Shown: positions 1 to 5,856 of the stretch, in pieces
Numbering within the stretch: position 1 is the stretch's first letter
Layout: every line of letters starts with the position of its first letter
Assembly: GCA_902803695.1 (NCBI GenBank)
Contig: CADCQX010000202.1
Location: forward strand, 1 to 8,579
Reading direction: 5' to 3'
Length of the DNA stretch: 8,579 nucleotides
DNA from: Oscillospiraceae bacterium
GTDB lineage: Bacteria > Bacillota > Clostridia > Saccharofermentanales > Saccharofermentanaceae
Notes under the pieces: generated by a model
What the model saw: the letters and a program-made list of their open reading frames with translations, nothing else
Database searches by the model: none
Told to the model about the DNA's origin: nothing
Position numbers and translations under genes: made by a program

Positions 1-2
1 AA

Positions 3-287
3 AGTCGTCTTTGAAGTTACAAGGTTTAAAAGCAACAGGAATACCAAGACTCCTGTAAGAAACGGAGCTTTTCCGAGTATCCGACTTCTTATCGGCTCAT
101 AGAATAAACCGATGATTATCTCTATAAGGATCACAGCTCCCACGGCACCAATTAGCCACAGGTAGTAAGGATGTGCGGTCTGCTTTTGCTTGCCGTTATC
201 CTTGATCCCGTAATATACCAATATAGAAAATGCTATTGCAACAAACGGCAATAGCAATTTCAAAGCAGCATAGATTTTCTTATTCAT
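3..287 (-). CDS. ABC transporter permease, NitT/TauT type (N-terminal 95 residues, cut by window edge)
   Basis: An open frame starts with ATG at 287 and runs off the left edge without a stop. It gives 95 residues with three hydrophobic segments, at about 5-26, 41-63 and 74-90. The start is supported by AGAGG five bases upstream of the ATG, and the gene begins 18 bases after the stop of the substrate-binding lipoprotein gene, so the two are co-transcribed and probably translationally close. The stretch 'KAPFLTGVLVFLLLFNLVTSK' near the break resembles, from memory, the N-terminal part of clostridial permeases that partner NitT/TauT substrate-binding proteins; the conserved inner-membrane transport domain would lie beyond the edge. 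Expected role: membrane channel subunit of the importer fed by the adjacent lipoprotein. The family call rests mainly on context, because the EAA loop and core domain are not visible. Confidence 0.72.
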   Translation of the reverse strand, partial: MNKKIYAALKLLLPFVAIAFSILVYYGIKDNGKQKQTAHPYYLWLIGAVGAVILIEIIIGLFYEPIRSRILGKAPFLTGVLVFLLLLNLVTSKTT

Positions 288-305
288 AAAAACCTCTGAT
301 GTTTT

Positions 306-1358
306 TTAGTTCACTTCTGTAAACGTACCGTTCTCGTATACATAAGTGTCAGGAACTCCGTCGAATTTTGTGAAAGCCTTTCCTACAAATTCGGACGGGT
401 CGTTTGATTTGAGTTCACCGATCCTTATAAGCTCACTTGCGGCGTTTGTGATCGTCTGTGAAGCGATGCTTACCGACGGCGAATAGTTGTAAGATTCAAG
501 CAGTGAAGCGTTGGTATCAAGATCACCTGAACACTGATTGTTTTCGATCTGTATCTTGGCTGCTTCATATGGCTGAGCCTGAACAAATGCACTTGCCTTA
601 AGTATCGCTCTCGTATAGGCTGCAGCTGCTTCAGGATTCTCATTTGCGAGCTTAGTCGTTACGAATGACATACAACAGTATTCGTTGGCGAACTTCTCGT
701 CCGTACTGAGATCCAGGATCTTCGTGAAGCCGTACTCAGTCTCTGCGTTATATGCAACCGGATCATGGAGTGCAGCTGCGTCGATGGCACCGTTTTGGAG
801 AGCCAAAGGAAGATCGGTAAGACCATATACTACCCACTCGACTTCAAGGTTCTCTGTGGTTACGCCGATGCCTTCATCGTAAAGGGCTCTTTTAAGAGCA
901 ACTACGGATGAGTCTCCGAGAGACGGAACACCGATCTTCTTGCCTTTGAGATCCTTAAGCTCGGTGATGCCTGAATCAGGTTTGGTGTAGACCTTCGTAC
1001 ATCCTGTATGCATTCCTGCGGTGAATGTAATCTCAAGTCCGTTATCGATCTGAGGGATCATCGCTCCTGCGAGCTGTGTGGAAGCATCGATCTTGTCGGA
1101 TGCTACCAGGTCAGAGATGTTACCCATGTCGATCTCCTCGACTCGCCAGGTCACGCCTGCCTTCTTAAATTCTTCCTCAAAGTATCCGTTATCGATAGCG
1201 ATATGAAGCGGAGCCAAACACAAAGAACCGTTCGCGGTTCCGATAACTATATCAACATCGCCGTCGTCTTTTGACTCCTCCTTGTTACAGGCTGTGAGCG
1301 CGGTTAAAGAAACGGCTCCTATCAGCACTAACGCGGCGATCTTTTTTAACATCTTCAT
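306..1358 (-). CDS. NitT/TauT-family ABC transporter substrate-binding lipoprotein
   Basis: This 350-residue protein begins with a lipoprotein signal peptide: basic MKMLKK, a hydrophobic stretch, and the lipobox L-T-A-C with lipidated Cys24. It is expected to sit on the outer face of the membrane. The mature part shows the periplasmic-binding fold of the NitT/TauT/SsuA group: an early beta strand (about 35-41), 'LAPLHIAIDNGYFEEE' (about 47-62), 'LKDLKGKKIGVPSLGDSS' (about 137-154) and the later 'LALQNGAIDAAALHDP' (about 184-199). In this family such proteins bind nitrate, taurine, sulfonates, thiamine precursors or similar small molecules. The cysteine/methionine genes and the shared promoter pattern point to a sulfur compound, but the ligand cannot be read from the sequence. 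The start at 1358 follows GGAGG with an eight-base spacer. Besides Cys24 the protein has five further cysteines, including a CC pair, which is unusual for an exported binding protein. The permease gene follows immediately. Confidence 0.9.
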   Translation of the reverse strand: MKMLKKIAALVLIGAVSLTALTACNKEESKDDGDVDIVIGTANGSLCLAPLHIAIDNGYFEEEFKKAGVTWRVEEIDMGNISDLVASDKIDASTQLAGAMIPQIDNGLEITFTAGMHTGCTKVYTKPDSGITELKDLKGKKIGVPSLGDSSVVALKRALYDEGIGVTTENLEVEWVVYGLTDLPLALQNGAIDAAALHDPVAYNAETEYGFTKILDLSTDEKFANEYCCMSFVTTKLANENPEAAAAYTRAILKASAFVQAQPYEAAKIQIENNQCSGDLDTNASLLESYNYSPSVSIASQTITNAASELIRIGELKSNDPSEFVGKAFTKFDGVPDTYVYENGTFTEVN

Positions 1359-1387
1359 TTTTCTGTCCTCCGAAATTTTGCAAACTA

Positions 1388-1426
1388 AAAGACCGGGGTG
1401 GTCTTTCCTGTCTACCTCCGGTCTTT
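1388..1426 (-). promoter_or_regulatory. Leader with competing hairpins upstream of the transporter operon (possible attenuator)
   Basis: In the predicted leader of the lipoprotein gene, minus-strand AAAGACCGG (1418-1426) can pair perfectly with CCGGTCTTT (1388-1396). A second copy, AAAGACC (1400-1406), can pair with GGTCTTT (1388-1394) across the five-base loop ACCCC. The two structures share the same 3' arm and so exclude each other. The short hairpin is followed by TTTTAGTTTG, a weak U-rich tail. This layout fits a transcription attenuator or an mRNA-stability element, but it matches no riboswitch class I know. Confidence 0.45.
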
Positions 1427-1457
1427 CCAGTCAGCATACATTTTTCGTTTCTTGCGA

Positions 1458-1489
1458 GAATATTATCATTTAATCCTCGCGCTGACTAA
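1458..1489 (-). promoter_or_regulatory. Promoter of the transporter operon
   Basis: On the minus strand, TTAGTC (1484-1489) and TAATAT (1460-1465) are separated by 18 bases, and TG-A precedes the -10 to give an extended -10 (TGATAATATTC, 1458-1468). The predicted start is near 1453, leaving a leader of about 95 bases. The -10 and part of the -35 region are identical in sequence and position to the promoter at 5778-5809, which strengthens the call well beyond the match to consensus. Confidence 0.65.
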
Positions 1490-1500
1490 TTCTTAACTTC

Positions 1501-1527
1501 TATCGTCTGCGATAACTTTTGCTTATA
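1501..1527. promoter_or_regulatory. LysR-type operator upstream of the transporter operon
   Basis: The core ATAAC-N5-CTTAT (1512-1526) is an inverted repeat with one mismatch and the T-N11-A spacing typical of LysR-family sites (T1513, A1525). It overlaps a second perfect inverted repeat, TATCG-N4-CGATA (1501-1514). The core is centred at about -66 from the predicted start. Seventeen of the 27 bases, including CGATAACT and TTATA, are identical at the same offset in the site at 5821-5847. Which of the two LysR proteins binds here is unknown. Confidence 0.65.
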
Positions 1528-1562
1528 CTGGCCTAATTCTGTTTATCCTTATAGGACGTTGA

Positions 1563-2465
1563 TCATTCTTTGAACTTCAGCAATTCGTCCACGTACTTCC
1601 TGCCGATGTCGCTGAGTTTGTGGTTGCTTCTGATGATGTAGCCTATGGTGAGAGGATCTTCCTCTTTGAGCTTTATGGTGACAAAGCCTTCCTTCAAGGT
1701 CTTACTGGCGATCATGATGCCTGTTCCGATCGAGTAACCGTTCAGCGTCGCCATAAGTTCGGCCGATGTCGCACGGTCATTTGACTTTATGATCTTATCG
1801 AATTCGTAGTTCCCAAGTGCTTCTTCCGCCAGATAAAAATCGCTCTCGGAGCTCTGGTCAAAAGAAATGCACGGATATGGACGAAGATCATCAAGAGACA
1901 GTTCCTTACGCTTGGCAAGCGGGTGATCCTTCCAGACATATGCGAAAGTCTCGCGGGTCAGCAAAGGATAAAACTCCAGTCCGTACTCGCGGAACAGTTT
2001 CTTCATTACCTTCTCGTTACTTCCCGAAAACGAAAGCACGCCGACTTCACTTGTCAGATCACGAACACTGCTCAAGACCTCATCAGTGCGGGTCTCGTGA
2101 ACTGAATATGTGTACTTGCCGGTATCGAATTCCTTAACTGCATTCATGAATGCATGAAGAGCAAAGACGTAGTGCTGCATCGACACGCTGAAATGCATCT
2201 TCTCATGCTCGCGGCCCAGGTAACGATCCTCGATGAGCTCGTACTGACTCACTGCCTCTTTGGCATATGACAAGAACTCCTTACCTTGCTCGGTAAGGAG
2301 TATTCCTTTATTTGTCCTCTCGAAAAGTTTGATCCCCAGTTCTTCTTCGAGCTCTCTTATAGCCGAAGATAATGCCGGCTGGGATATGAAAAGTCTGCTT
2401 GCAGCTTCGCGCAATGACTTGGAACCTGCAATGACTATAACGTACTTAAGCTGCAAAATGGTCAT
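1563..2465 (-). CDS. LysR-type transcriptional regulator (LysR1), sulfur amino acid cluster
   Basis: This 300-residue protein has the standard LysR layout: an N-terminal winged helix-turn-helix (about 1-60, with 'FISQPALSSAIRELEEELG' covering the recognition helix), a linker helix, and a two-lobed effector-binding domain (about 90-295). I chose the ATG at 2465, giving MTILQLKYV, because it aligns with the paralogue's MTLNQLKYV and GAGG lies six bases upstream; an upstream GTG at 2477 would overlap the previous gene's stop. With this start the gene begins eight bases after the serine acetyltransferase stop, so it is the last gene of that operon. The transporter promoter lies directly downstream of its stop. 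Full-length similarity to the regulator at 5857-6768 is obvious, including 'VSMQHY', 'HETRT', 'NDRAT', 'NGYS' and 'TIGYI'. LysR proteins of this kind usually sense a pathway metabolite, such as O-acetylserine for CysB; the effector here is not known. Confidence 0.93.
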   Translation of the reverse strand: MTILQLKYVIVIAGSKSLREAASRLFISQPALSSAIRELEEELGIKLFERTNKGILLTEQGKEFLSYAKEAVSQYELIEDRYLGREHEKMHFSVSMQHYVFALHAFMNAVKEFDTGKYTYSVHETRTDEVLSSVRDLTSEVGVLSFSGSNEKVMKKLFREYGLEFYPLLTRETFAYVWKDHPLAKRKELSLDDLRPYPCISFDQSSESDFYLAEEALGNYEFDKIIKSNDRATSAELMATLNGYSIGTGIMIASKTLKEGFVTIKLKEEDPLTIGYIIRSNHKLSDIGRKYVDELLKFKE

Positions 2466-2473
2466 AGGCCACC

Positions 2474-3379
2474 TCACTCGTTGCTCTTGAATTTAAGTTC
2501 CTGTTTCTTGGCGCTTACTCTTGTTCCCTTCTCGACAGAATTGATGATGAAAGTATTACCGCCGACAACAACATTGTCACCGATAACCGTCTCACCGCCG
2601 AGAATGGAAGCACCTGAATAGATGGTAACGTTATTTCCGATGGTCGGATGACGCTTTTTGCCGTGAAGCTTCTGGCCGCCGCTCGTCGAGATTCCGCCGA
2701 GTGTAACGCCCTGATAGATCTTGACGTGTTCGCCTATGATAGTCGTCTCTCCGATAACGATTCCCGTACCGTGATCGATGAAGAAATACTTGCCGATGGT
2801 CGCACCCGGATGAATATCGATACCCGTGATGCTGTGAGCATGCTCAGTCATCATTCTGGGGATGATCGGCACCTTAAGAAGTGACAGTTCATGAGCGATA
2901 CGATATACCGAGATCGCGTAAAATCCCGGATATGAGAAAACGATCTCATCCTTGCTTTCCGCTGCCGGGTCACCTTCATAAGCTGCTTCGATATCTGTCT
3001 CCAGAATAGCCCTGATCTCAGGGATCTTGCGCATGAAGTTAAGCGTGATCTCCTTAGCTTTCTCGTCATACTCCTGCTCTGAGAGCTCGTCGTTCTTGTC
3101 CGTATATTTGAGGACTATGGATATCTGCTTCTTGATGTGGAAAACTGCATCTTCTATAGCAGCTGACATGTTGTTCTTAAGACTATAGATCTTATAGACC
3201 TTGCCGCTGTAGTATCCCGGAAAGAGAATATTCATAAGCTTGTCGATGACTTCCGTTATCGCCTCTTTGTTAGGCTGATTACAGATATCGATCTTATTTA
3301 CCGTCCTGTCATCCTCGTAGTCTTTAAGAATCAGATCTACCAGATCATTTATCTCAGGATCAGAAACCTGACAACCCAT
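2474..3379 (-). CDS. cysE: Serine O-acetyltransferase, EpsC/CysE type
   Basis: The enzyme makes O-acetylserine from acetyl-CoA and L-serine, the first committed step of cysteine synthesis in the cytoplasm. The protein has 301 residues: a long alpha-helical N-terminal domain (about 1-175) and a C-terminal left-handed beta-helix of hexapeptide repeats (about 185-285). 'GIDIHPGATIG' carries Asp188 and 'IDHGTGIVIGET' carries His203, which match the catalytic Asp/His pair of E. coli CysE. 'GGQKLHGKKRHPTIGNNV' (about 234-251) is the CoA/substrate loop typical of true serine acetyltransferases. The ATG at 3379 is preceded by GGAGG at seven bases; an upstream GTG at 3412 would overlap the preceding gene and lacks support. 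The C-terminus (KFKSNE) has no terminal isoleucine of the kind CysE inserts into cysteine synthase. The gene sits between the C-S lyase (19-base gap) and LysR1 (8-base gap). Confidence 0.93.
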   Translation of the reverse strand: MGCQVSDPEINDLVDLILKDYEDDRTVNKIDICNQPNKEAITEVIDKLMNILFPGYYSGKVYKIYSLKNNMSAAIEDAVFHIKKQISIVLKYTDKNDELSEQEYDEKAKEITLNFMRKIPEIRAILETDIEAAYEGDPAAESKDEIVFSYPGFYAISVYRIAHELSLLKVPIIPRMMTEHAHSITGIDIHPGATIGKYFFIDHGTGIVIGETTIIGEHVKIYQGVTLGGISTSGGQKLHGKKRHPTIGNNVTIYSGASILGGETVIGDNVVVGGNTFIINSVEKGTRVSAKKQELKFKSNE

Positions 3380-3398
3380 AATAATCCCTCCTGTATGC

Positions 3399-4580
3399 TT
3401 AGTAGAGAACACGGGTCCTTATCCTTTCCAGGCACTCTTCGACCGTGCTCCTGTTTGTTGCGACATTGATCCTTTGAAAGCCTTCGCCGGCCTTTCCGAA
3501 TATCGCGCCGCTGTCGAGCCACAGTTTAGCCTCATGAATGATCCTTCGATCTAGTTCCTTAGGATCTATGCCGGTGGCTCTGAAATCAAGCCATAAAAGA
3601 AACGTACCTTCGCCGTCGATAACTTTTACGCCTGCTAGGTATTTTCGCACATATTCCTTAACAAATGCAATATTATCCTTTATATAAGAACAGACATTAT
3701 CGTACCATTCGTCGCCTTTTTCATATGCAGTCTGCGTAGCGACAAGACCCAATGCCGACAGTTGACTCATTCCCGAGGCCGCCACTTCTTTTCGAAAACG
3801 CCTTCTGATCTCGGTATTCGGAATAAGTATATTCGATATCAGCATGCTCGCGAGATTGAAGGTCTTACTGGCCGCCGTACACACGATGCAGTTCTGCTCA
3901 AACTCCTCACTGATCTTCGCGAAAACGGTATGCTCGCCCTCAAACACAAAGTCGTTATGTATCTCGTCGCTTACGACCAGCACGCCGTGCTCAAGGCAGA
4001 TATTGCCGAGCCTTGTAAGTTCCTCGACCGTAAACACCCTTCCGGTCGGGTTTTGCGGGCTACAAAGAAGGAACAGCTTGATCTCGTTCTCTACGATCTT
4101 CTTCTCGAAAGCCTCAAAATCGATGTGATATCTGTTGTCATCGCCTAAGACCAGATCATTACTTACGATCCTTCTTCCGTTGTCCTCGATGACTTCCGAG
4201 AACGGATAGTACACCGGCTGCTGGATAAGGACCGCATCGCCCTCTTTTGTAAAACCCTTAACAGCCATCGCGAGCGCGAAGACCACTCCCGGAGTCTTAA
4301 TGAGCCAATTGGGCTTGATATCCCAGCCGTGGTGCCTTTTCATCCAGCCCGCGACCGCATCAAAGTAGTTTTGGCCGACCTCCGTATATCCGAAGATGCC
4401 GTGCTTGACCCTCTCGATCAAAGCGTCTTCCACGTAGGAACTGGTCCTAAAGTCCATGTCCGCGACCCACAGCGACAGCACGTCCTCAGGATAACCCCTT
4501 CTGACCGCCAGATCGTACTTCAGGCAGTCGGTACCGTGCCTCTCGATATATTCGTCAAAATTCAGATTGCGTTCAGTCAT
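3399..4580 (-). CDS. MalY/PatB-type PLP-dependent C-S lyase (cystathionine beta-lyase-like)
   Basis: This 393-residue fold-type I aminotransferase-class enzyme belongs to the MalY/PatB group, whose members cleave the C-S bond of cystathionine or other S-substituted cysteines to a thiol, pyruvate and ammonia. Visible marks are 'FDEYIERHGTDCLKYD' (about 8-23), 'LWVADMDF' (about 37-44), 'GYTEVG' (64-69), 'CSPQNPTGRVF' with Asn177, 'SDEIHNDF' with Asp205 contacting the pyridine nitrogen, and the PLP-binding Lys239 in 'ASKTFN'. I chose the ATG at 4580, with AAGGAG five bases upstream; an in-frame ATG at 4598 overlaps the previous gene and has a poor binding site. It starts ten bases after the cystathionine synthase/lyase gene and ends 19 bases before the acetyltransferase. 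Context favours cystathionine -> homocysteine, but a desulfhydrase or S-alkylcysteine lyase role fits as well. Confidence 0.9.
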   Translation of the reverse strand: MTERNLNFDEYIERHGTDCLKYDLAVRRGYPEDVLSLWVADMDFRTSSYVEDALIERVKHGIFGYTEVGQNYFDAVAGWMKRHHGWDIKPNWLIKTPGVVFALAMAVKGFTKEGDAVLIQQPVYYPFSEVIEDNGRRIVSNDLVLGDDNRYHIDFEAFEKKIVENEIKLFLLCSPQNPTGRVFTVEELTRLGNICLEHGVLVVSDEIHNDFVFEGEHTVFAKISEEFEQNCIVCTAASKTFNLASMLISNILIPNTEIRRRFRKEVAASGMSQLSALGLVATQTAYEKGDEWYDNVCSYIKDNIAFVKEYVRKYLAGVKVIDGEGTFLLWLDFRATGIDPKELDRRIIHEAKLWLDSGAIFGKAGEGFQRINVATNRSTVEECLERIRTRVLY

Positions 4581-4590
4581 ATGATCTCCT

Positions 4591-5745
4591 TCAATCATCT
4601 ATATTCTCGAAAACATTCTTAAGTTCACTTATGAGATCTTCAACATCCTCTATGCCGACAGACAATCTGAGAGTACAGGGAGTGATCCCGTTCTTAAGCC
4701 TAACTTCTTCGCTGACATCAGCATGTGTCTGCGTAGTCGGATAGGTAATGAGCGTCTCTGTTCCTCCGAGACTTTCCGCAAATTTGATCATCTTGACCTT
4801 CTCCAGGATCTTCAAAGCATGCTCTTCGGTGTCCGCATTGAAAGTGATCATCGATCCGAAGCCTCTTGCCTGCTTCTTCATGATCTCATAGCCCGGATGC
4901 TCCGGAAGCCCCGGAAAAAAGACTTTTGTAACAATGTTACATCCCTTGAGCCACTTCGCGAGAACCGTCGCATTAGCCTGCGCCTTCTCCATCCTGACAC
5001 CCAAAGTCTTGATTCCTCGAAGGATGAGCCAACTGTCAAAAGGAGACAGTCCCGCGCCCGTTGTCTTTATGAGGAATCGAAGTTTCTCGATCACTTCTTC
5101 GTTACTCGTAACTATAAATCCCGCAAGTGTATCGTTATGTCCGCCCAGGAATTTGGTGCCGCTGTGAACGACCACATCTGCTCCGAGTTCCAACGGGGTT
5201 TGGAAATACGGTGACAGGAATGTATTGTCGACGATGAGCAAGAGTCCGTGACGATGCGCGATATCCGCGATCTTTCCTATATCTGACACGTTCATCATCG
5301 GATTTGTGGGAGTTTCAATGAAGATCGCCTTTGTGTTCGGCCTGATCTCTGATTCGATATCAGCCACACTACAGTTAAGGTTCGTAAATTCATAGGAATT
5401 CTTCGCCGACACATTATCGAACAGGCGGATGCTGCCGCCGTAAAGGTCTGATTCGGTTATTATGTGATCTCCCGGCCTGAATAACTCAAACAACAGCGTG
5501 ATAGCAGCCATTCCGCTGCTAAGCGCGAAAGCCTCCGTACCCTTCTCCAGTGAAGCGACCACCTTCTCCAGGTGCTCTCTTGTCGGGTTTTGAAGCCTGC
5601 TATAGTCATAGCCCGTGCTCTTCCCTACGCCGGGATGTGCATATGTTGCCGTCTGATATATCGGGAAGCTCAGTGCTCCGTAGTTTTCCGTCCTGCCCTC
5701 GGTCTCTTCCAAGTGCAGACATCGGGTATTTATTCCTCTGTCCAT
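4591..5745 (-). CDS. Cys/Met metabolism PLP-dependent enzyme (cystathionine gamma-synthase/lyase family)
   Basis: This 384-residue protein, the family's usual size, shows all the hallmarks of the fold-type I Cys/Met metabolism family: 'TGYDYSRLQNPT' (about 44-55), the PLP phosphate site 'SSGMAA' (76-81), 'SDLYGGSIRLF' (about 99-109), 'ETPTNPMMNV' (144-153), Asp173 in 'VDNTF', and Lys198 in 'VVHSGTKFLGGHND', which forms the Schiff base. Family members run cystathionine gamma-synthase, gamma-lyase, beta-lyase, methionine gamma-lyase and O-acetylhomoserine sulfhydrylase reactions. The C-terminal 'SLGGTETLITYP-TQTHAD' pattern resembles Firmicute MetI/MetC-type enzymes more than MccB-type gamma-lyases, from memory. 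With a beta-lyase next door, cystathionine synthesis is the most economical reading, but exact specificity stays open. The ATG at 5745 follows GGGGA; an upstream in-frame TTG at 5763 is less likely. This is the first gene of the enzyme operon. Confidence 0.9.
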   Translation of the reverse strand: MDRGINTRCLHLEETEGRTENYGALSFPIYQTATYAHPGVGKSTGYDYSRLQNPTREHLEKVVASLEKGTEAFALSSGMAAITLLFELFRPGDHIITESDLYGGSIRLFDNVSAKNSYEFTNLNCSVADIESEIRPNTKAIFIETPTNPMMNVSDIGKIADIAHRHGLLLIVDNTFLSPYFQTPLELGADVVVHSGTKFLGGHNDTLAGFIVTSNEEVIEKLRFLIKTTGAGLSPFDSWLILRGIKTLGVRMEKAQANATVLAKWLKGCNIVTKVFFPGLPEHPGYEIMKKQARGFGSMITFNADTEEHALKILEKVKMIKFAESLGGTETLITYPTTQTHADVSEEVRLKNGITPCTLRLSVGIEDVEDLISELKNVFENIDD

Positions 5746-5765
5746 CAAAAATTCCCCTAACAATT

Positions 5766-5786
5766 GAATGTTATTAGGAATGTTAT
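5766..5786 (-). repeat. Direct repeat ATAACATTC x2 over the enzyme operon promoter
   Basis: On the minus strand the nine bases ATAACATTC occur twice, at 5778-5786 and 5766-5774, in register 12 bases apart. The first copy forms most of the -10 element and the second covers the predicted start region. Each copy contains ATAAC, the half-site of the LysR box. It is absent from the otherwise matching transporter promoter. Confidence 0.5.
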
Positions 5787-5809
5787 CATCAGGTTCGGTT
5801 CTTGGATAA
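5778..5809 (-). promoter_or_regulatory. Promoter of the cystathionine/serine acetyltransferase operon
   Basis: On the minus strand, TTATCC (5804-5809) and TAACAT (5780-5785) are separated by 18 bases, with an extended -10 (TGATAACATTC, 5778-5788). The predicted start is near 5773, giving a leader of about 28 bases. The layout repeats that of the transporter promoter base for base in position, and AATTA..CA around the -35 is also shared. The hexamers are weak against consensus, as expected for an activator-dependent promoter. Confidence 0.65.
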
Positions 5810-5820
5810 TTGCATTTTCG

Positions 5821-5847
5821 TATAGCAATCGATAACTAAAAGTTATA
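5821..5847. promoter_or_regulatory. LysR-type operator upstream of the enzyme operon
   Basis: ATAAC-N5-GTTAT (5832-5846) is a perfect inverted repeat with T-N11-A spacing (T5833, A5845), centred near -66 from the predicted start. Flanking TATAG and CGAT match the second inverted repeat at the transporter site. It lies just after the stop codon of LysR2, in the 111-base gap before the first enzyme gene. Confidence 0.7.
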
Positions 5848-5856
5848 ACAGGCCCA

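Noticed and set aside
685..1274. Plus-strand open frames across the binding-protein gene
   Set aside because: They lie opposite a well-supported gene, have no ribosome binding sites, and show no recognisable protein features; they are shadows.
1541..1560. Terminator between LysR1 and the transporter promoter
   Set aside because: The only symmetry is TCCT-ATA-AGGA on the minus strand, a four-base-pair stem without a T run, so read-through from the enzyme operon remains possible.
1359..1562. SAM (S-box) riboswitch or T-box leader before the transporter gene
   Set aside because: The leader of about 95 bases is short for either class, and neither the S-box core motifs nor the T-box sequence AGGGTGG...ACCGCG is present; the pairing seen is a simple duplicated arm.
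4723..5214. 163-codon plus-strand open frame opposite the cystathionine enzyme gene
   Set aside because: It is a shadow of a clearly conserved enzyme on the minus strand, and its composition is not protein-like.
4591..5745. Firm naming of the PLP enzyme as metI, metC, mccB or methionine gamma-lyase
   Set aside because: The family shares all the visible active-site motifs, and the residues that decide specificity cannot be assigned with confidence without an alignment.
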